From the NCBI GenBank assembly GCA_963677395.2, contig OY781965.2, positions 1,364,001-1,428,000 of the forward strand: a stretch of 64,000 bases of DNA, written 5' to 3'. The notes beneath the pieces were generated by a model. That model worked only from the letters and a program-made list of their open reading frames with translations, ran no database searches and had not been told where the DNA came from. The DNA comes from G963667975 sp963677395. Lineage in GTDB: Bacteria; Bacteroidota; Bacteroidia; Bacteroidales; G963667975. Positions 36,095 to 45,136 of this stretch are shown one piece after another (within the stretch, counting starts at the first letter, position 1; every line of letters begins with the position of its first letter). The translations under genes were made by a program, and so were the position numbers.

Positions 36095-38023
36095 ATGTCT
36101 GAAGAATTAAATCTTAATCCTGAAGCACAAAATGCTGAAGAACAGGCTGTAGAAGTAAACAATCCAGCTCCTGTAAAAACAGGTGCAAAACATGTACAAC
36201 CAATTGCTGATTTTGATTGGGATACTCTGGGAAAAAGCCAGATGAATTACTCAAAAGAAGAATATGGTAAATTAGAAGATGCTTACGCAAAATCTCTCAA
36301 TCAAATTGCTGAACAAGAAGTGATTGAAGGTACTGTTGTGGCAAAAAATAATCGTGAAGTTGTTATCAATATTGGTTTTAAATCAGATGCAGTTATTCCG
36401 GTTTCGGAATTTCGTTATAATCCTGAATTAAAAGTTGGTGACAAGGTAGAAGTTTATGTTGAAAGTCAGGAAGATATCAGTGGTCAGCTTCTTTTATCAC
36501 ACAAAAAAGCTCGCATTCTCAAATCATGGGAACGCATCAATCAGGCATTCGATACTCAGGAAATTATCAATGGATTTATTAAATGCCGCACCAAAGGGGG
36601 ACTAATTGTTGACGTTTTTGGAATTGAAGCATTTTTACCAGGCTCACAAATTGATGTGAAACCTATCCGTGACTACGATATTTTTGTAGGTAAAACAATG
36701 GAATTCAAGGTTGTAAAAATTAACCACGAATACAAAAATGTTGTTGTATCTCACAAAGCTCTTATCGAAGACGAAATTGAACAACAAAAAGCAGACATCA
36801 TTGCTAAACTTGAAAAAGGCCAGGTTCTTGAAGGTACAGTTAAGAATATTACTTCTTACGGTGTGTTTATTGACCTTGGTGGTGTTGATGGTCTTATCCA
36901 TATTACTGACCTTTCATGGGGTCGTATTAATCATCCGGAAGAAATCGTTCAACTTGATCAGAAACTCAACGTTGTTATCCTCGATTTTGATGAAAACAAA
37001 AAACGTATTGCACTCGGACTTAAACAACTTACCTCACATCCTTGGGATTCTCTGGATACAGAACTTAAAGTGGGCGACAAAGTTAAAGGCCGCGTAGTAG
37101 TTATTGCTGACTACGGTGCCTTTGTAGAAGTTGTTCCTGGTGTTGAAGGATTGATCCATGTTTCAGAAATGAGCTGGTCACAACATTTACGCAGTGCTCA
37201 GGATTTCTTGCAAATTGGTCAGGAAGTTGAAGCAATCATTCTTACCCTTGATCGCGAAGAACGCAAAATGTCGTTGGGAATCAAGCAACTTATTCCAGAT
37301 CCTTGGACTAATATTCTTGAAAGATACCCGGTTAGCTCAAAACACAATGCAATTGTTCGCAACTTTACCAACTTTGGTATTTTCGTTGAACTCGAAGAAG
37401 GTGTTGATGGCTTAATTCACATTTCAGACCTTTCATGGTCAAAGAAAATTAAACATCCTGCTGAATTTACTAAAATTGGTGAAGCAATCGAGGTTGTTGT
37501 ATTGGAAGTGGATGTTGAAAACCGTCGCTTAAGCTTAGGTCACAAACAATTAGAAGAAAATCCATGGGATATCTTTGAAACTGTTTTCAACGTTGATTCA
37601 ATTCACAAAGGAACTGTTGTTAATATCAATGATAAAGGTGCTGTAATTGCTCTTCCTTACGGTGTTGAAGGTTTTGCACCAACCCGTCATTTAGTAAAAG
37701 AAGACAATACTACTGCTCGCATTGATGAAGCAATCGACTTCAAAGTAATTGAATTTTCGAAAGAAAATAAGAAAATCATTGTTTCTCATACCAAGATTCA
37801 TCAGGATGTTGTAGCTGAAGAAAAAGCTAAAACAGAAAATGAATCGAAGAAAAAAGAAAAAGACAGCAAAAAAGCTGTTAAGAAAAACAATGATAACAAC
37901 GAAAAGGCTACACTTGGAGACCTCGAAGTTCTCTCAAATCTGAAAGAAGAAATGCAGAAAAACGAACTCGAAAGACTCGAAGCAATGACTAATAAAACAA
38001 AGAAAGATTCAACAGAAGAATAA
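36095..38023 (+). CDS. rpsA: 30S ribosomal protein S1
   Basis: 642 residues with six S1 (OB-fold) domains at about 75-145, 155-230, 243-315, 330-402, 416-488 and 503-572. Typical strand motifs are VEGTVKN-like (VLEGTVKNITSYGVFIDLGGVDGLIHITDLSW) in parts and KGRVVVIADYGAFVEVVPGV. N-terminal ~70 residues and the Lys/Glu-rich C-terminal tail (~580-642) are longer than in E. coli, as usual in Bacteroidota. Binds mRNA leaders on the small subunit, where it partly replaces Shine-Dalgarno pairing. Confidence 0.96.
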   Translation: MSEELNLNPEAQNAEEQAVEVNNPAPVKTGAKHVQPIADFDWDTLGKSQMNYSKEEYGKLEDAYAKSLNQIAEQEVIEGTVVAKNNREVVINIGFKSDAVIPVSEFRYNPELKVGDKVEVYVESQEDISGQLLLSHKKARILKSWERINQAFDTQEIINGFIKCRTKGGLIVDVFGIEAFLPGSQIDVKPIRDYDIFVGKTMEFKVVKINHEYKNVVVSHKALIEDEIEQQKADIIAKLEKGQVLEGTVKNITSYGVFIDLGGVDGLIHITDLSWGRINHPEEIVQLDQKLNVVILDFDENKKRIALGLKQLTSHPWDSLDTELKVGDKVKGRVVVIADYGAFVEVVPGVEGLIHVSEMSWSQHLRSAQDFLQIGQEVEAIILTLDREERKMSLGIKQLIPDPWTNILERYPVSSKHNAIVRNFTNFGIFVELEEGVDGLIHISDLSWSKKIKHPAEFTKIGEAIEVVVLEVDVENRRLSLGHKQLEENPWDIFETVFNVDSIHKGTVVNINDKGAVIALPYGVEGFAPTRHLVKEDNTTARIDEAIDFKVIEFSKENKKIIVSHTKIHQDVVAEEKAKTENESKKKEKDSKKAVKKNNDNNEKATLGDLEVLSNLKEEMQKNELERLEAMTNKTKKDSTEE

Positions 38024-38041
38024 TCTTTGTGAATACATACC

Positions 38042-38070
38042 AAAACCCGGGAAAATCTCCCGGGTTTTTT
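38042..38070 (+). terminator. rpsA terminator
   Basis: 10-bp stem AAACCCGGGA / TCCCGGGTTT with a short loop and a T-run. Confidence 0.92.
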
Positions 38071-38095
38071 ATTTTCCGGCAAACTTATTCGTTAC

Positions 38096-38103
38096 TACTT
38101 TTG
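38096..38103 (+). promoter_or_regulatory. -7 promoter box of rnz, nearly leaderless
   Basis: TACTTTTG, exact, ending 4 bp before the ATG at 38108. Transcription should begin at or within a few bases of the start codon. -33 TTTG not clear. Confidence 0.5.
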
Positions 38104-38107
38104 CACT

Positions 38108-39022
38108 ATGAACGAAAGATTTAATTTACACATACTGGGAAGCGGATCTGCATTACCTACAAACCGCAGGAATCCTTCAGCACAATTACTCCGTTATGAA
38201 CGAGAGTGTTTTTTGATAGACTGTGCAGAAGGTACTCAACTTCAATTGCGGAAAGAAAAATTGCCATTTAACCGAATTCGTAATATTTTAATCAGCCACA
38301 TGCATGGTGATCACATGTATGGATTACCGGGACTTCTGTTTTCGCTTCACCTTTTGGGTAAAAAAGATGGACTTTCTGTTTTTGGGCCTCCAGAGTTGAA
38401 GGATTTTCTTGACTTTATACAAACTTCCTCAAGATCTGAATTTGGATTTCCGTTGGAGTTTCATCCATTGGTGCAGGATGGGAAAAATCTTATTTGGGAG
38501 TCAAAGTTGCTCAGAGTATATTCTTTTCCGCTTGATCATTCTATCGAAACCTGGGGCTTTTTATTTGAGGAAAAGGAAAAAAATCGCAGGTTAAAAAAGA
38601 AACAGGTGCTAAAGTTGAATCTTGCACCTATTCAACTTCATGAATTAAAGCATGGAAAAGATATTGAAATAGAGGGTGTTGTATATGAAAATGAAGAGTT
38701 GACTAATGAGCCGGAACCAATTTCATCGTTTGCATATTGTTCTGATACAGCTTTTTGTCCTTCAATTGTTCCGTATATAGAAAATGTAAAGTGTTTGTAT
38801 CATGAAGTTACGTTTGAGCATGCATTTGCACATATAGCTCAGGAAAAGAAGCATACAACAAGCAAAGAAGCTGCAACAATTGCTCAAATGGCAAATGTAG
38901 AACGATTGTTAATTGGCCATTTTTCAGCTCGTTATGATGATGTTTCAATACTTGAGAATGAATGCAGGGAGATTTTCCCGGAGACCTACGCCGTTAATGA
39001 CGGGGATTTGTATCAGTTCTGA
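38108..39022 (+). CDS. rnz: Ribonuclease Z
   Basis: 304 residues, the short RNase Z form. Metallo-beta-lactamase motif HMHGDH at 64-69 (LISHMHGDHMYGLPG), LGSGSALPTNRRNPS at the N-terminus, YCSDTAF, and LIGHFSARY near the C-terminus. Cuts the 3' trailer of tRNA precursors; useful here since the two tRNA genes in the rrn operon lack encoded CCA. Convergent with cdaA, overlapping its 3' end by 10 bp. Confidence 0.96.
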   Translation: MNERFNLHILGSGSALPTNRRNPSAQLLRYERECFLIDCAEGTQLQLRKEKLPFNRIRNILISHMHGDHMYGLPGLLFSLHLLGKKDGLSVFGPPELKDFLDFIQTSSRSEFGFPLEFHPLVQDGKNLIWESKLLRVYSFPLDHSIETWGFLFEEKEKNRRLKKKQVLKLNLAPIQLHELKHGKDIEIEGVVYENEELTNEPEPISSFAYCSDTAFCPSIVPYIENVKCLYHEVTFEHAFAHIAQEKKHTTSKEAATIAQMANVERLLIGHFSARYDDVSILENECREIFPETYAVNDGDLYQF

Positions 39023-39825
39023 GCTTTTTTTTCATAAATAAATTCTTCTTCCAGAAAGTTTCGTAATTGAACCGGAGTAACATTAATTTTAATGCTTCCT
39101 GCTTTACACCATGATATGTTTCCGGTTTGTTCTGAAACAATGATTGAAATAGCATCTGATTGTTCTGTAATCCCAATAGCAGAGCGATGGCGTAATCCTA
39201 AATCGATGGGGATGTTACGATTAGCCGAAACAGGTAAAATGCAACGGGCAGCTCTTACCCGATTATCTGTAATGATTATTGCGCCATCATGTAATGGGCT
39301 ATTTTTGAAAAAAATAGTTTCGAGAAGTGATTTGGAAATACCGGCATCAATTACTTCGCCAGTATTAATAAAGGTTGGTAGTTCATTCTTTTTAGTAAGA
39401 ACAATTAGTGCCCCGGTTCGGTCAGATGACATCCGCTGGCAAGCCTGAATAATAGGGTCAATATGTAATGCATTATCTTTTGTAAACACCAATTTGAATA
39501 ACATAAACCGATTTTTCTTTCGGATGAACGATGGTGTACCCAGTAAAAGCAAAAAACGACGTATTTCCGGTTGAAATACCACAATTAATGCAATTACCCC
39601 TACGCTGATAAATTGCCCGAGAATTTCGGAAAGTAATTCCATCTCCAGTAACCGAACAACTTTCCATAAAAAATATATTGCAATGATTCCCAGAAAAATA
39701 TTAATTGCAGCAGTTCCTTTAATTAATTTGTACAACTGATAAAAAAGGATTGCTACAAAAACGATATCAATAATATCGACTAATCTCATAGATGGTAATC
39801 CGGCAATAAGCAAAGTACTTAACAT
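39013..39825 (-). CDS. cdaA: Diadenylate cyclase CdaA
   Basis: 270 residues. Three N-terminal membrane segments (~17-35, 40-57, 70-85) followed by the DisA_N domain: KNSPLHDGAIIITDNRV (DGA near residue 180) and DLGLRHRSAIGITEQSD (RHR). Makes c-di-AMP from two ATP at the inner membrane. No CdaR/YbbR gene is adjacent. It follows folP with 6 bp between, on the minus strand, so folP-cdaA form one operon, an order common in Bacteroidota. Confidence 0.96.
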   Translation of the reverse strand: MLSTLLIAGLPSMRLVDIIDIVFVAILFYQLYKLIKGTAAINIFLGIIAIYFLWKVVRLLEMELLSEILGQFISVGVIALIVVFQPEIRRFLLLLGTPSFIRKKNRFMLFKLVFTKDNALHIDPIIQACQRMSSDRTGALIVLTKKNELPTFINTGEVIDAGISKSLLETIFFKNSPLHDGAIIITDNRVRAARCILPVSANRNIPIDLGLRHRSAIGITEQSDAISIIVSEQTGNISWCKAGSIKINVTPVQLRNFLEEEFIYEKKAQN

Positions 39826-39831
39826 CGATTG

Positions 39832-40668
39832 TTATTTGTTTGATTCATTCAGATATTCAATAATTCTGACGGTTTCAACAGCTTCTTTTACATCGTGAAC
39901 TCTAAGTATGGATGCGCCTTTTAATAAGGCAAGAGTATTTAATACTGTTGTGCCATTTAGTGCATTTTCGGGTTTTATTTCCAAAACTTTGTTGATCATC
40001 GATTTTCGTGAAATTCCAACCAAAATTGGTCTGTTGAAAAATTGAAAATGATGCAAGTTATTCATTAATTGATAATTATGTTCAGTTGTTTTTCCAAAAC
40101 CAAAACCAGGATCAATGATGATATCATGTACACCTTTTAGTCGTAATTGATTGATTTTATTGCTCAAATATACAATTACTTCTTTTGTAACATCTTGGTA
40201 AACTGGGTTTTTCTGCATATTTTGAGGAATTCCCTGCATATGCATAACAATATAAGGCAATTTAATTTTTGCCATTGTATCAATCATCTCAGGATCAATG
40301 TCTCCGGACGATATATCGTTGATAATATCAGCACCTTCAGAAGCAGATATTTGTGCAACTTCAGATCTGAAAGTATCTATTGAGAGAATTGCTTCAGGAA
40401 ATTCTTTGCGCAAAACTTTAAGAGCGGGAAGTATTCGCGAAATTTCTTCTTCTGCCGAAATTTCTTGAGCACCCGGACGGGTTGATTGTGCTCCAATATC
40501 CAGAATTTTGGCTCCGTCTGCAAGCATATTTTCGGCTATTTCCAGAAGCTTTTTCGTTGAGTCTATTCGGCTCTTATCAAAAAAAGAATCAGGAGTTAAG
40601 TTTAATATTCCCATAACCCATGGATGGTCAATAGAAATCAGATTTTGCCGGATATTGAGTGTTGTCAT
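39832..40668 (-). CDS. folP: Dihydropteroate synthase
   Basis: About 278 residues from MTTLNIRQNLISIDHPWVMG. Motifs: GILNLTPDSFFDKSR, LDIGAQSTRPGAQEIS (sulfonamide site), INDISSG, MHMQGIPQNMQ, DPGFGFGKTTEHNYQ and GISRKSMI. Joins p-aminobenzoate and the pterin diphosphate in folate synthesis. A frame start 29 codons upstream exists but that stretch has no family similarity and crosses the divergent promoter region, so 40668 is preferred. First gene of folP-cdaA. Confidence 0.95.
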   Translation of the reverse strand: MTTLNIRQNLISIDHPWVMGILNLTPDSFFDKSRIDSTKKLLEIAENMLADGAKILDIGAQSTRPGAQEISAEEEISRILPALKVLRKEFPEAILSIDTFRSEVAQISASEGADIINDISSGDIDPEMIDTMAKIKLPYIVMHMQGIPQNMQKNPVYQDVTKEVIVYLSNKINQLRLKGVHDIIIDPGFGFGKTTEHNYQLMNNLHHFQFFNRPILVGISRKSMINKVLEIKPENALNGTTVLNTLALLKGASILRVHDVKEAVETVRIIEYLNESNK

Positions 40669-40724
40669 TACAGTTTTTTGTATTTTTAACGGTCGAATCC
40701 TTATCAGGATTTTTAGGTTTACAT

Positions 40725-40747
40725 CTGCGAAGTTAGTATTTTCGCAG
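40725..40747. promoter_or_regulatory. Palindromic divergent promoter between folP and the DUF1599 gene
   Basis: CTGCGAA - 9 bp - TTCGCAG, a perfect 7-bp inverted repeat. Each arm is part of a -7-like box: TAACTTCG on the minus strand (40728-40735) and TATTTTCG on the plus strand (40737-40744), one base from TAnnTTTG each. They lie back to back, 1 bp apart. Confidence 0.45.
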
Positions 40748-40785
40748 TGAAACAAAAATTATTTCGTTCAACCATTACTAATTTG

Positions 40786-41349
40786 ATGGAAAAGACTCTC
40801 AAACAATACGATAGTGCTATTGCGCAATGCCGCAAAGTGTTCGAACTGAAAACACGTGATTACGGAACCTCTTGGCGTATTTTACGTGTGCCGTCGCTTA
40901 CCGATCAGATTTTCATCAAAGCAAACAGAATCAGGAGTATTGATAATAAGGCTACCATAATGGTGGACGAAGGTATTGAACCTGAGTTTATAGGAATTCT
41001 TAATTATTCTATAATGGCTTTAATCCAGCTTGAACTTGGAACTGAACATTTTTACGAACTGGATACAACCATTGCTATGCAATTGTACGACAAGTATGTG
41101 AAAGAAGCTAAAGAATTGATGTCACGAAAAAATCATGATTACGGAGAAGCATGGAGGAGTATGCGTATAAGTTCAATTACGGATATTATACTGATGCGCC
41201 TTTTGCGGATTAAACAAATAGAAGATAATGAAGGCAGAACGTCGGTTTCAGAAGGCATTGATGCCAATTATTTTGATATATTGAATTATGCCGCCTTTGT
41301 ACTTATAAAGCTTAACGAAGAAAAAAATCCTGTATTTGGGATAGAATAA
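40786..41349 (+). CDS. DUF1599-family protein with two tandem repeats
   Basis: About 187 residues from MEKTLKQYDSAIAQCRKVF. A GTG 13 codons upstream is part of the divergent palindrome and is not likely as a start. Two homologous halves are visible: TRDYGTSWRILRVPSLTDQI...ILNYSIMALIQLE and NHDYGEAWRSMRISSITDII...ILNYAAFVLIKL, each with the conserved DYG(T/E)xWR and SxTD motifs. The family occurs beside tpiA in many Bacteroidota and in phage genomes with modified nucleotides; its reaction is unknown. It starts an operon with the next two genes (17 bp, 3 bp spacing). Confidence 0.85.
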   Translation: MEKTLKQYDSAIAQCRKVFELKTRDYGTSWRILRVPSLTDQIFIKANRIRSIDNKATIMVDEGIEPEFIGILNYSIMALIQLELGTEHFYELDTTIAMQLYDKYVKEAKELMSRKNHDYGEAWRSMRISSITDIILMRLLRIKQIEDNEGRTSVSEGIDANYFDILNYAAFVLIKLNEEKNPVFGIE

Positions 41350-41366
41350 TAAATCAAACACACAAG

Positions 41367-42503
41367 ATGAAAGCATTACAACATGTATTCAGGATTTTGA
41401 CCGGACTGGTTTTTATGTTTTCCGGTTTTGTAAAAGGGGTTGATCCACTTGGAACAGCGTATAAAATTGAAGATTATTTTTATGCATATCATACAGAATG
41501 GGCAATTCCACTGGCATTAACTCTTTCGATCATTCTTTGCGCCTTTGAATTTACCTTGGGGGTAATGTTAGTATTGAACCTGTTTCAAAAACTCTCATCA
41601 TGGCTGGTACTGATAATGATGTCGTTCTTTACTGTAATTACATTTATTGATGCGATCAACAATCCTGTTCCGGATTGTGGTTGTTTTGGAGATGCAATTA
41701 AATTAACCAACTGGGAAACATTTTATAAAAATATTGTTTTAATGGTGCTTGTACTAGTGCTATTTATCAGGCGGAATAAAAAAATGCCTTCATTTTGTTG
41801 TAAAGTTCAGGGGATTACAGCATCAGCAGTTATACTGCTTTTTGTGTTCTTCTCTGTGTATAACTATCGTAATCTGCCAATGATTGATTTTCTCCCTTGG
41901 AAAGTAGGGAATAGAATGATGCCTGAAAAAATGGATCCTGTACAGAATTATGTAACGTATAAAAATAAGACTACGGGTGAAAAAAAAGAATATCTTTCAA
42001 GTAAAATTCCATGGCAGGATAGTGTTTGGATGGCTAATTGGGAATTTCTTGAAACCCGTCTGATAAACCCGAATAAGGTTTTGGCCGAAGGATTTGGTAT
42101 TATTGATCAAACAGGAATGGATGTTACAAATCAAATGGTAAACAGTGAAGATTACATTTGGTTTGTAGCCATGTACAGCATTGAAGAAGCTCCGGTGAAA
42201 GCGCAACTTAAAGCAGCAGAATTCATCAATAAAGCATTAGGAAGTGGAATAAAACTGGTTATTTTGACATCTAGTTCACCGCAAATTATTGCTCAAAAGC
42301 AGAAAGATCTTGTATTCGAAAATGGTGAATTTTGCTTTGTAGATGATATTTCACTTAAAATGATGGTTCGTTCAAATCCTGGATTTATATTGTTGAAAAA
42401 TGCGACAGTCTTAGGGAAATGGCATTGGCGTAATGTACCAGACCCAACATCAACTGATTACGATGCATTATCTAAAAAATATATTCCAACTCCAAAGCAA
42501 TAG
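41367..42503 (+). CDS. BT_3928-like DoxX family membrane protein
   Basis: 378 residues. Four membrane spans in the first ~175 residues, of DoxX/MauE type (RILTGLVFMFSGFVKGVDPLG; NPVPDCGCFGDAIKLTNWETF with the CGCFGD motif seen in MauE-like proteins), and a C-terminal extra-membrane domain (180-378) of thioredoxin-like layout but with no CxxC, ending SNPGFILLKNATVLGKWHW. The same family sits between a DUF1599 gene and tpiA in Bacteroides. Role unknown; MauE relatives handle disulfide redox. Last codon is 3 bp from the next ATG. Confidence 0.82.
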   Translation: MKALQHVFRILTGLVFMFSGFVKGVDPLGTAYKIEDYFYAYHTEWAIPLALTLSIILCAFEFTLGVMLVLNLFQKLSSWLVLIMMSFFTVITFIDAINNPVPDCGCFGDAIKLTNWETFYKNIVLMVLVLVLFIRRNKKMPSFCCKVQGITASAVILLFVFFSVYNYRNLPMIDFLPWKVGNRMMPEKMDPVQNYVTYKNKTTGEKKEYLSSKIPWQDSVWMANWEFLETRLINPNKVLAEGFGIIDQTGMDVTNQMVNSEDYIWFVAMYSIEEAPVKAQLKAAEFINKALGSGIKLVILTSSSPQIIAQKQKDLVFENGEFCFVDDISLKMMVRSNPGFILLKNATVLGKWHWRNVPDPTSTDYDALSKKYIPTPKQ

Positions 42504-42506
42504 CGG

Positions 42507-43586
42507 ATGTTGAGATTTATAATCCGCCGGCTTGCTTATGGATTGGCTGTAATGTTTGGAGTTATTACAGTTATCTTTTTTCTGTTTAACGTTTTGCCCG
42601 GGGATCCTGCTCGCATGATGCTTGGACAAAGGGCTGATCAGACTTCGGTGGATGCTATCCATAAAGATTTGGGTTTGGATAAGCCTATCGCTGTCCAGTA
42701 TCTGAATTATCTGAATGATTTGTCTCCGTTGTCATTTCACAGCCTGAAAGATAGCAGCAGTTACTGGTTTTTGAATCGCGAAAAATATAGTTCGGCAGCT
42801 CTGCTCTTTTCCTTTTCGGGAAACGGTGTTGTTTTAAAATGGCCTTATTTACGGCACTCGTATCAAAGCAACCGGAATGTTTCTGAAATTATTATTCAGG
42901 CTTTCCCTGCAACAGCAATTCTGGCAGGAGTGTCAATGTTATTTGCGTTGATTTTAGGAGTTCTATTGGGAGTTTTATGTGCAATTTATAAAGATACCTG
43001 GTTCGATAAAGTTTCTTTGGTGATATCTGTGTTTGGGATGTCATTACCTTCTTTTTTTGCAGCGATTCTGGTAGCCTGGATTTTTGCATTTTTATTAGCC
43101 GATTTTACCGGATTAAATATGTTTGGAACACTTTACTCTGTGGATGATTTCGGCCAGGGAGAATATCTTGATCTTAAAAATATTATTTTACCTGCATTCA
43201 CTTTAGGGATGCGCCCTCTTGCAATTATTGTTGAGCTTACGCGGAGTTCTATGCTGGATGTCCTTTCACAGGATTACATTCGTACTGCCCGTGCCAAAGG
43301 ATTGTCGTTTCACAGAATTGTTATGAAACATGCTTTGAGAAATGCAATGAATCCGGTTGTAACTGCAGTTTCAGGCTGGTTGGCTTCGTTAATGGCTGGT
43401 GCAGTGTTTATTGAATATGTTTTCGACTGGAAAGGATTGGGCATTGTTATTGTGAATGCTCTTGAAAAATATGATTTTCCAGTAGTTATGGGTTCTGTTT
43501 TGTTTGTGTCAGTTATTTTAGTGATAATCAATTTGCTGACCGATATTCTTTATGGTTGGCTTGACCCGAGAGTAAAACTGTCATAG
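42507..43586 (+). CDS. ABC transporter permease (DppB/OppB family)
   Basis: 359 residues. IRRLAYGLAVMFGVITVIFFLFN first span with LPGDPARMMLGQ after it, five more spans, and the EAA loop ARAKGLSFHRIVMKHALRNAM. A periplasmic insert of ~60 residues (SLKDSSSYWFLNREKYSS...) follows the N-terminal region, as in other Bacteroidota DppB proteins. No second permease, ATPase or binding protein lies next to it, so partners must be elsewhere. It is the third gene of the DUF1599/DoxX operon. Substrate probably peptide or nickel class; not decidable. Confidence 0.88.
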   Translation: MLRFIIRRLAYGLAVMFGVITVIFFLFNVLPGDPARMMLGQRADQTSVDAIHKDLGLDKPIAVQYLNYLNDLSPLSFHSLKDSSSYWFLNREKYSSAALLFSFSGNGVVLKWPYLRHSYQSNRNVSEIIIQAFPATAILAGVSMLFALILGVLLGVLCAIYKDTWFDKVSLVISVFGMSLPSFFAAILVAWIFAFLLADFTGLNMFGTLYSVDDFGQGEYLDLKNIILPAFTLGMRPLAIIVELTRSSMLDVLSQDYIRTARAKGLSFHRIVMKHALRNAMNPVVTAVSGWLASLMAGAVFIEYVFDWKGLGIVIVNALEKYDFPVVMGSVLFVSVILVIINLLTDILYGWLDPRVKLS

Positions 43587-43640
43587 TTGCTGAATTTTAC
43601 GTTCATTATTTAATATAAGTACGATTTAAATGTTTTTTTG

Positions 43641-43648
43641 TATGTTTG
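43641..43648 (+). promoter_or_regulatory. -7 promoter box of the outer-membrane protein gene
   Basis: TATGTTTG matches TAnnTTTG; 33 bp before the ATG at 43682. The first possible frame start (43646) lies inside the box, which supports the later start. Confidence 0.5.
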
Positions 43649-43681
43649 TTTCATGTATGTATGAATCAAACAACTATTGAA

Positions 43682-44509
43682 ATGAAGAATTTAATACTGG
43701 TGTGTTTCTGTTTTTGTGCAATTTTTGGGATAAAAGCACAGAGTTTCTTGTTTGTGAAACCTGTTGTAAATAAGGAATATCCTAAAATTTCACGAAGTCA
43801 AACTGTAAGTGGATTTAATGAGTTTTCGAGTTCAAATTCTCACGGAAAAAGAAAAGTTAAAGGTTTTACACTTGATGGGGCTTATGTAAATGCGTTTGAG
43901 TTGGGGTATTGCTCTCCTGAATCAGGATTGTCCAGTAAATTATTTGGTCCAGGGTATAAATTTTCCTACTTGATTGGTGGTTACAATAATAATTTTGGGT
44001 TAATGTTAGGATTTGGATTTTTTCATTTTCCGGGGAAAAGCAGTCATTTTATACACAAATACACAAGTCAGGGTGTAAATGTTACAATGAATTCAGAAGT
44101 AACATACAATGCCAGAAATATGATAAACGGAGGTTTTCGATTTGAATACATTTTGTCTAACGAATTTAAGCTAATACCACATTTAGGTTTAGGCATTACA
44201 GTAGATGTAAACTTAAAGCAAAATGCTGAAGTTGTTAGCATTTATACCGCACCTGGATATTTGCCAAATACAAAATCTGAAAGTTTTACTTCAGGCAGAG
44301 ATGCTGCTGCCATAAATTTAAGTCCTTATTTTGGTGTATATTATGGAGAAAATGTTATATGGGGTCTGGAATTTGTTTATGCTAAAAATATTACAACATT
44401 TGGAGAAGAAGAGTCTGATTTGTATTCAATAACACCTTCAGAAGAATATAACCAAGGTAATTTTTCACACATTGCGGTTCAAGTTAAAGTAATTATCCCT
44501 CTAGATTAA
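43682..44509 (+). CDS. Outer-membrane beta-barrel protein
   Basis: About 275 residues from MKNLILVCFCFCAIFGIKAQ (signal peptide). Alternating strands: FELGYCSP, YKFSYLIGGYNNNFGLMLGFGF, INGGFRFEYILSNEFKLIPH, INLSPYFGVYYGENVIWGLE, and a final strand SHIAVQVKVIIPL. These are the marks of a porin-like barrel of 8-10 strands. The start at 43682 fits the signal peptide; an in-frame ATG at 43646 overlaps the promoter. Function unknown. It separates the DUF1599/DoxX genes from tpiA. Confidence 0.72.
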   Translation: MKNLILVCFCFCAIFGIKAQSFLFVKPVVNKEYPKISRSQTVSGFNEFSSSNSHGKRKVKGFTLDGAYVNAFELGYCSPESGLSSKLFGPGYKFSYLIGGYNNNFGLMLGFGFFHFPGKSSHFIHKYTSQGVNVTMNSEVTYNARNMINGGFRFEYILSNEFKLIPHLGLGITVDVNLKQNAEVVSIYTAPGYLPNTKSESFTSGRDAAAINLSPYFGVYYGENVIWGLEFVYAKNITTFGEEESDLYSITPSEEYNQGNFSHIAVQVKVIIPLD

Positions 44510-44520
44510 AAAATCTGAAG

Positions 44521-45047
44521 ATGAAAACGATCTGCTTTTTATTGTTTTTTAGCTACTGTTTTTTTTATTTATCAACCTTCTAAATGCTCAAATTCAAAAA
44601 AAGAGTATAAGTTTTGGATTGCAAAATAATTTAAATTTCCCGGATTTAAAGGATCGAAAACAGTTGTTCCCCCAGTTGTTTGCTTTTAAATGTTATTCAG
44701 GATGAATGCTTTAATACGGGTAGCTTAAGAAAACTGGAATTTTGGGCGGCTGACGAAAGTTTCCTTGAACTTGCTGGGATGGTTCTATTTTCAACTTCAG
44801 AATCTTCTTCTCCATTCTTCAGTACAGGTTTTGGAGGTGAATTTATAGATGGTTCATTTTATAACCGGTTAGGAATTGGATTTGGTGTAGGTATATCAAA
44901 TTGGGAGTCTCAAGGGGAGTGCCATTTTACAGGTGTACACTCTAAAAAGCGTCTGAAAATTCACCTGTAAATAATCCCAACTACCCGGATATATTGAATT
45001 CAGTACTTAATCAGGGTTGTTTTAATTATTGGGAGATTAGAACTTAG
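44521..45047 (+). pseudogene. Decayed outer-membrane beta-barrel gene
   Basis: Starts with a signal peptide, MKTICFLLFFSYCFF, 11 bp after the previous gene, but breaks in a T-run. In the next frame it continues as LNAQIQKKSISFGLQNNLNF to a TGA at about 44704. A third stretch in another frame has barrel-like strands (FGGEFIDGSFYNRLGIGFGVG), and after a further frame change near 44950 the text reads NPNYPDILNSVLNQGCFNYWEI before TAG. The last part is the typical segment just before YLEIPLL-like strands in porin-family proteins, so the 3' end is also missing. At least three disruptions: a pseudogene. Confidence 0.72.
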
Positions 45048-45087
45048 CTTTGCATTTGTAAACGATTGATTCAAGTTATATCTAATT

Positions 45088-45136
45088 AATAATCCCGACC
45101 TGACATTTTTTTAAGAGTGGAACGGTCGGGATTATT
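45088..45136 (+). terminator. Hairpin upstream of tpiA
   Basis: 13-bp perfect stem AATAATCCCGACC / GGTCGGGATTATT with a 23-nt loop, followed by TGTTTAATTTT. Probably ends the transcript that comes from the DUF1599/outer-membrane region. Confidence 0.7.

Noticed and set aside
43598..43627. A TACGTTCAT sequence upstream of the outer-membrane gene as a third LytTR-like site
   Set aside because: The second half-site is TACGATTTA at 22 bp, with a changed core and wrong period, so it does not meet the 21-bp direct-repeat rule.
44680..44970. A 96-codon open frame as an intact gene
   Set aside because: It has no signal peptide and continues the broken outer-membrane protein in another frame; the neighbouring frames carry the missing parts, so it belongs to the pseudogene.
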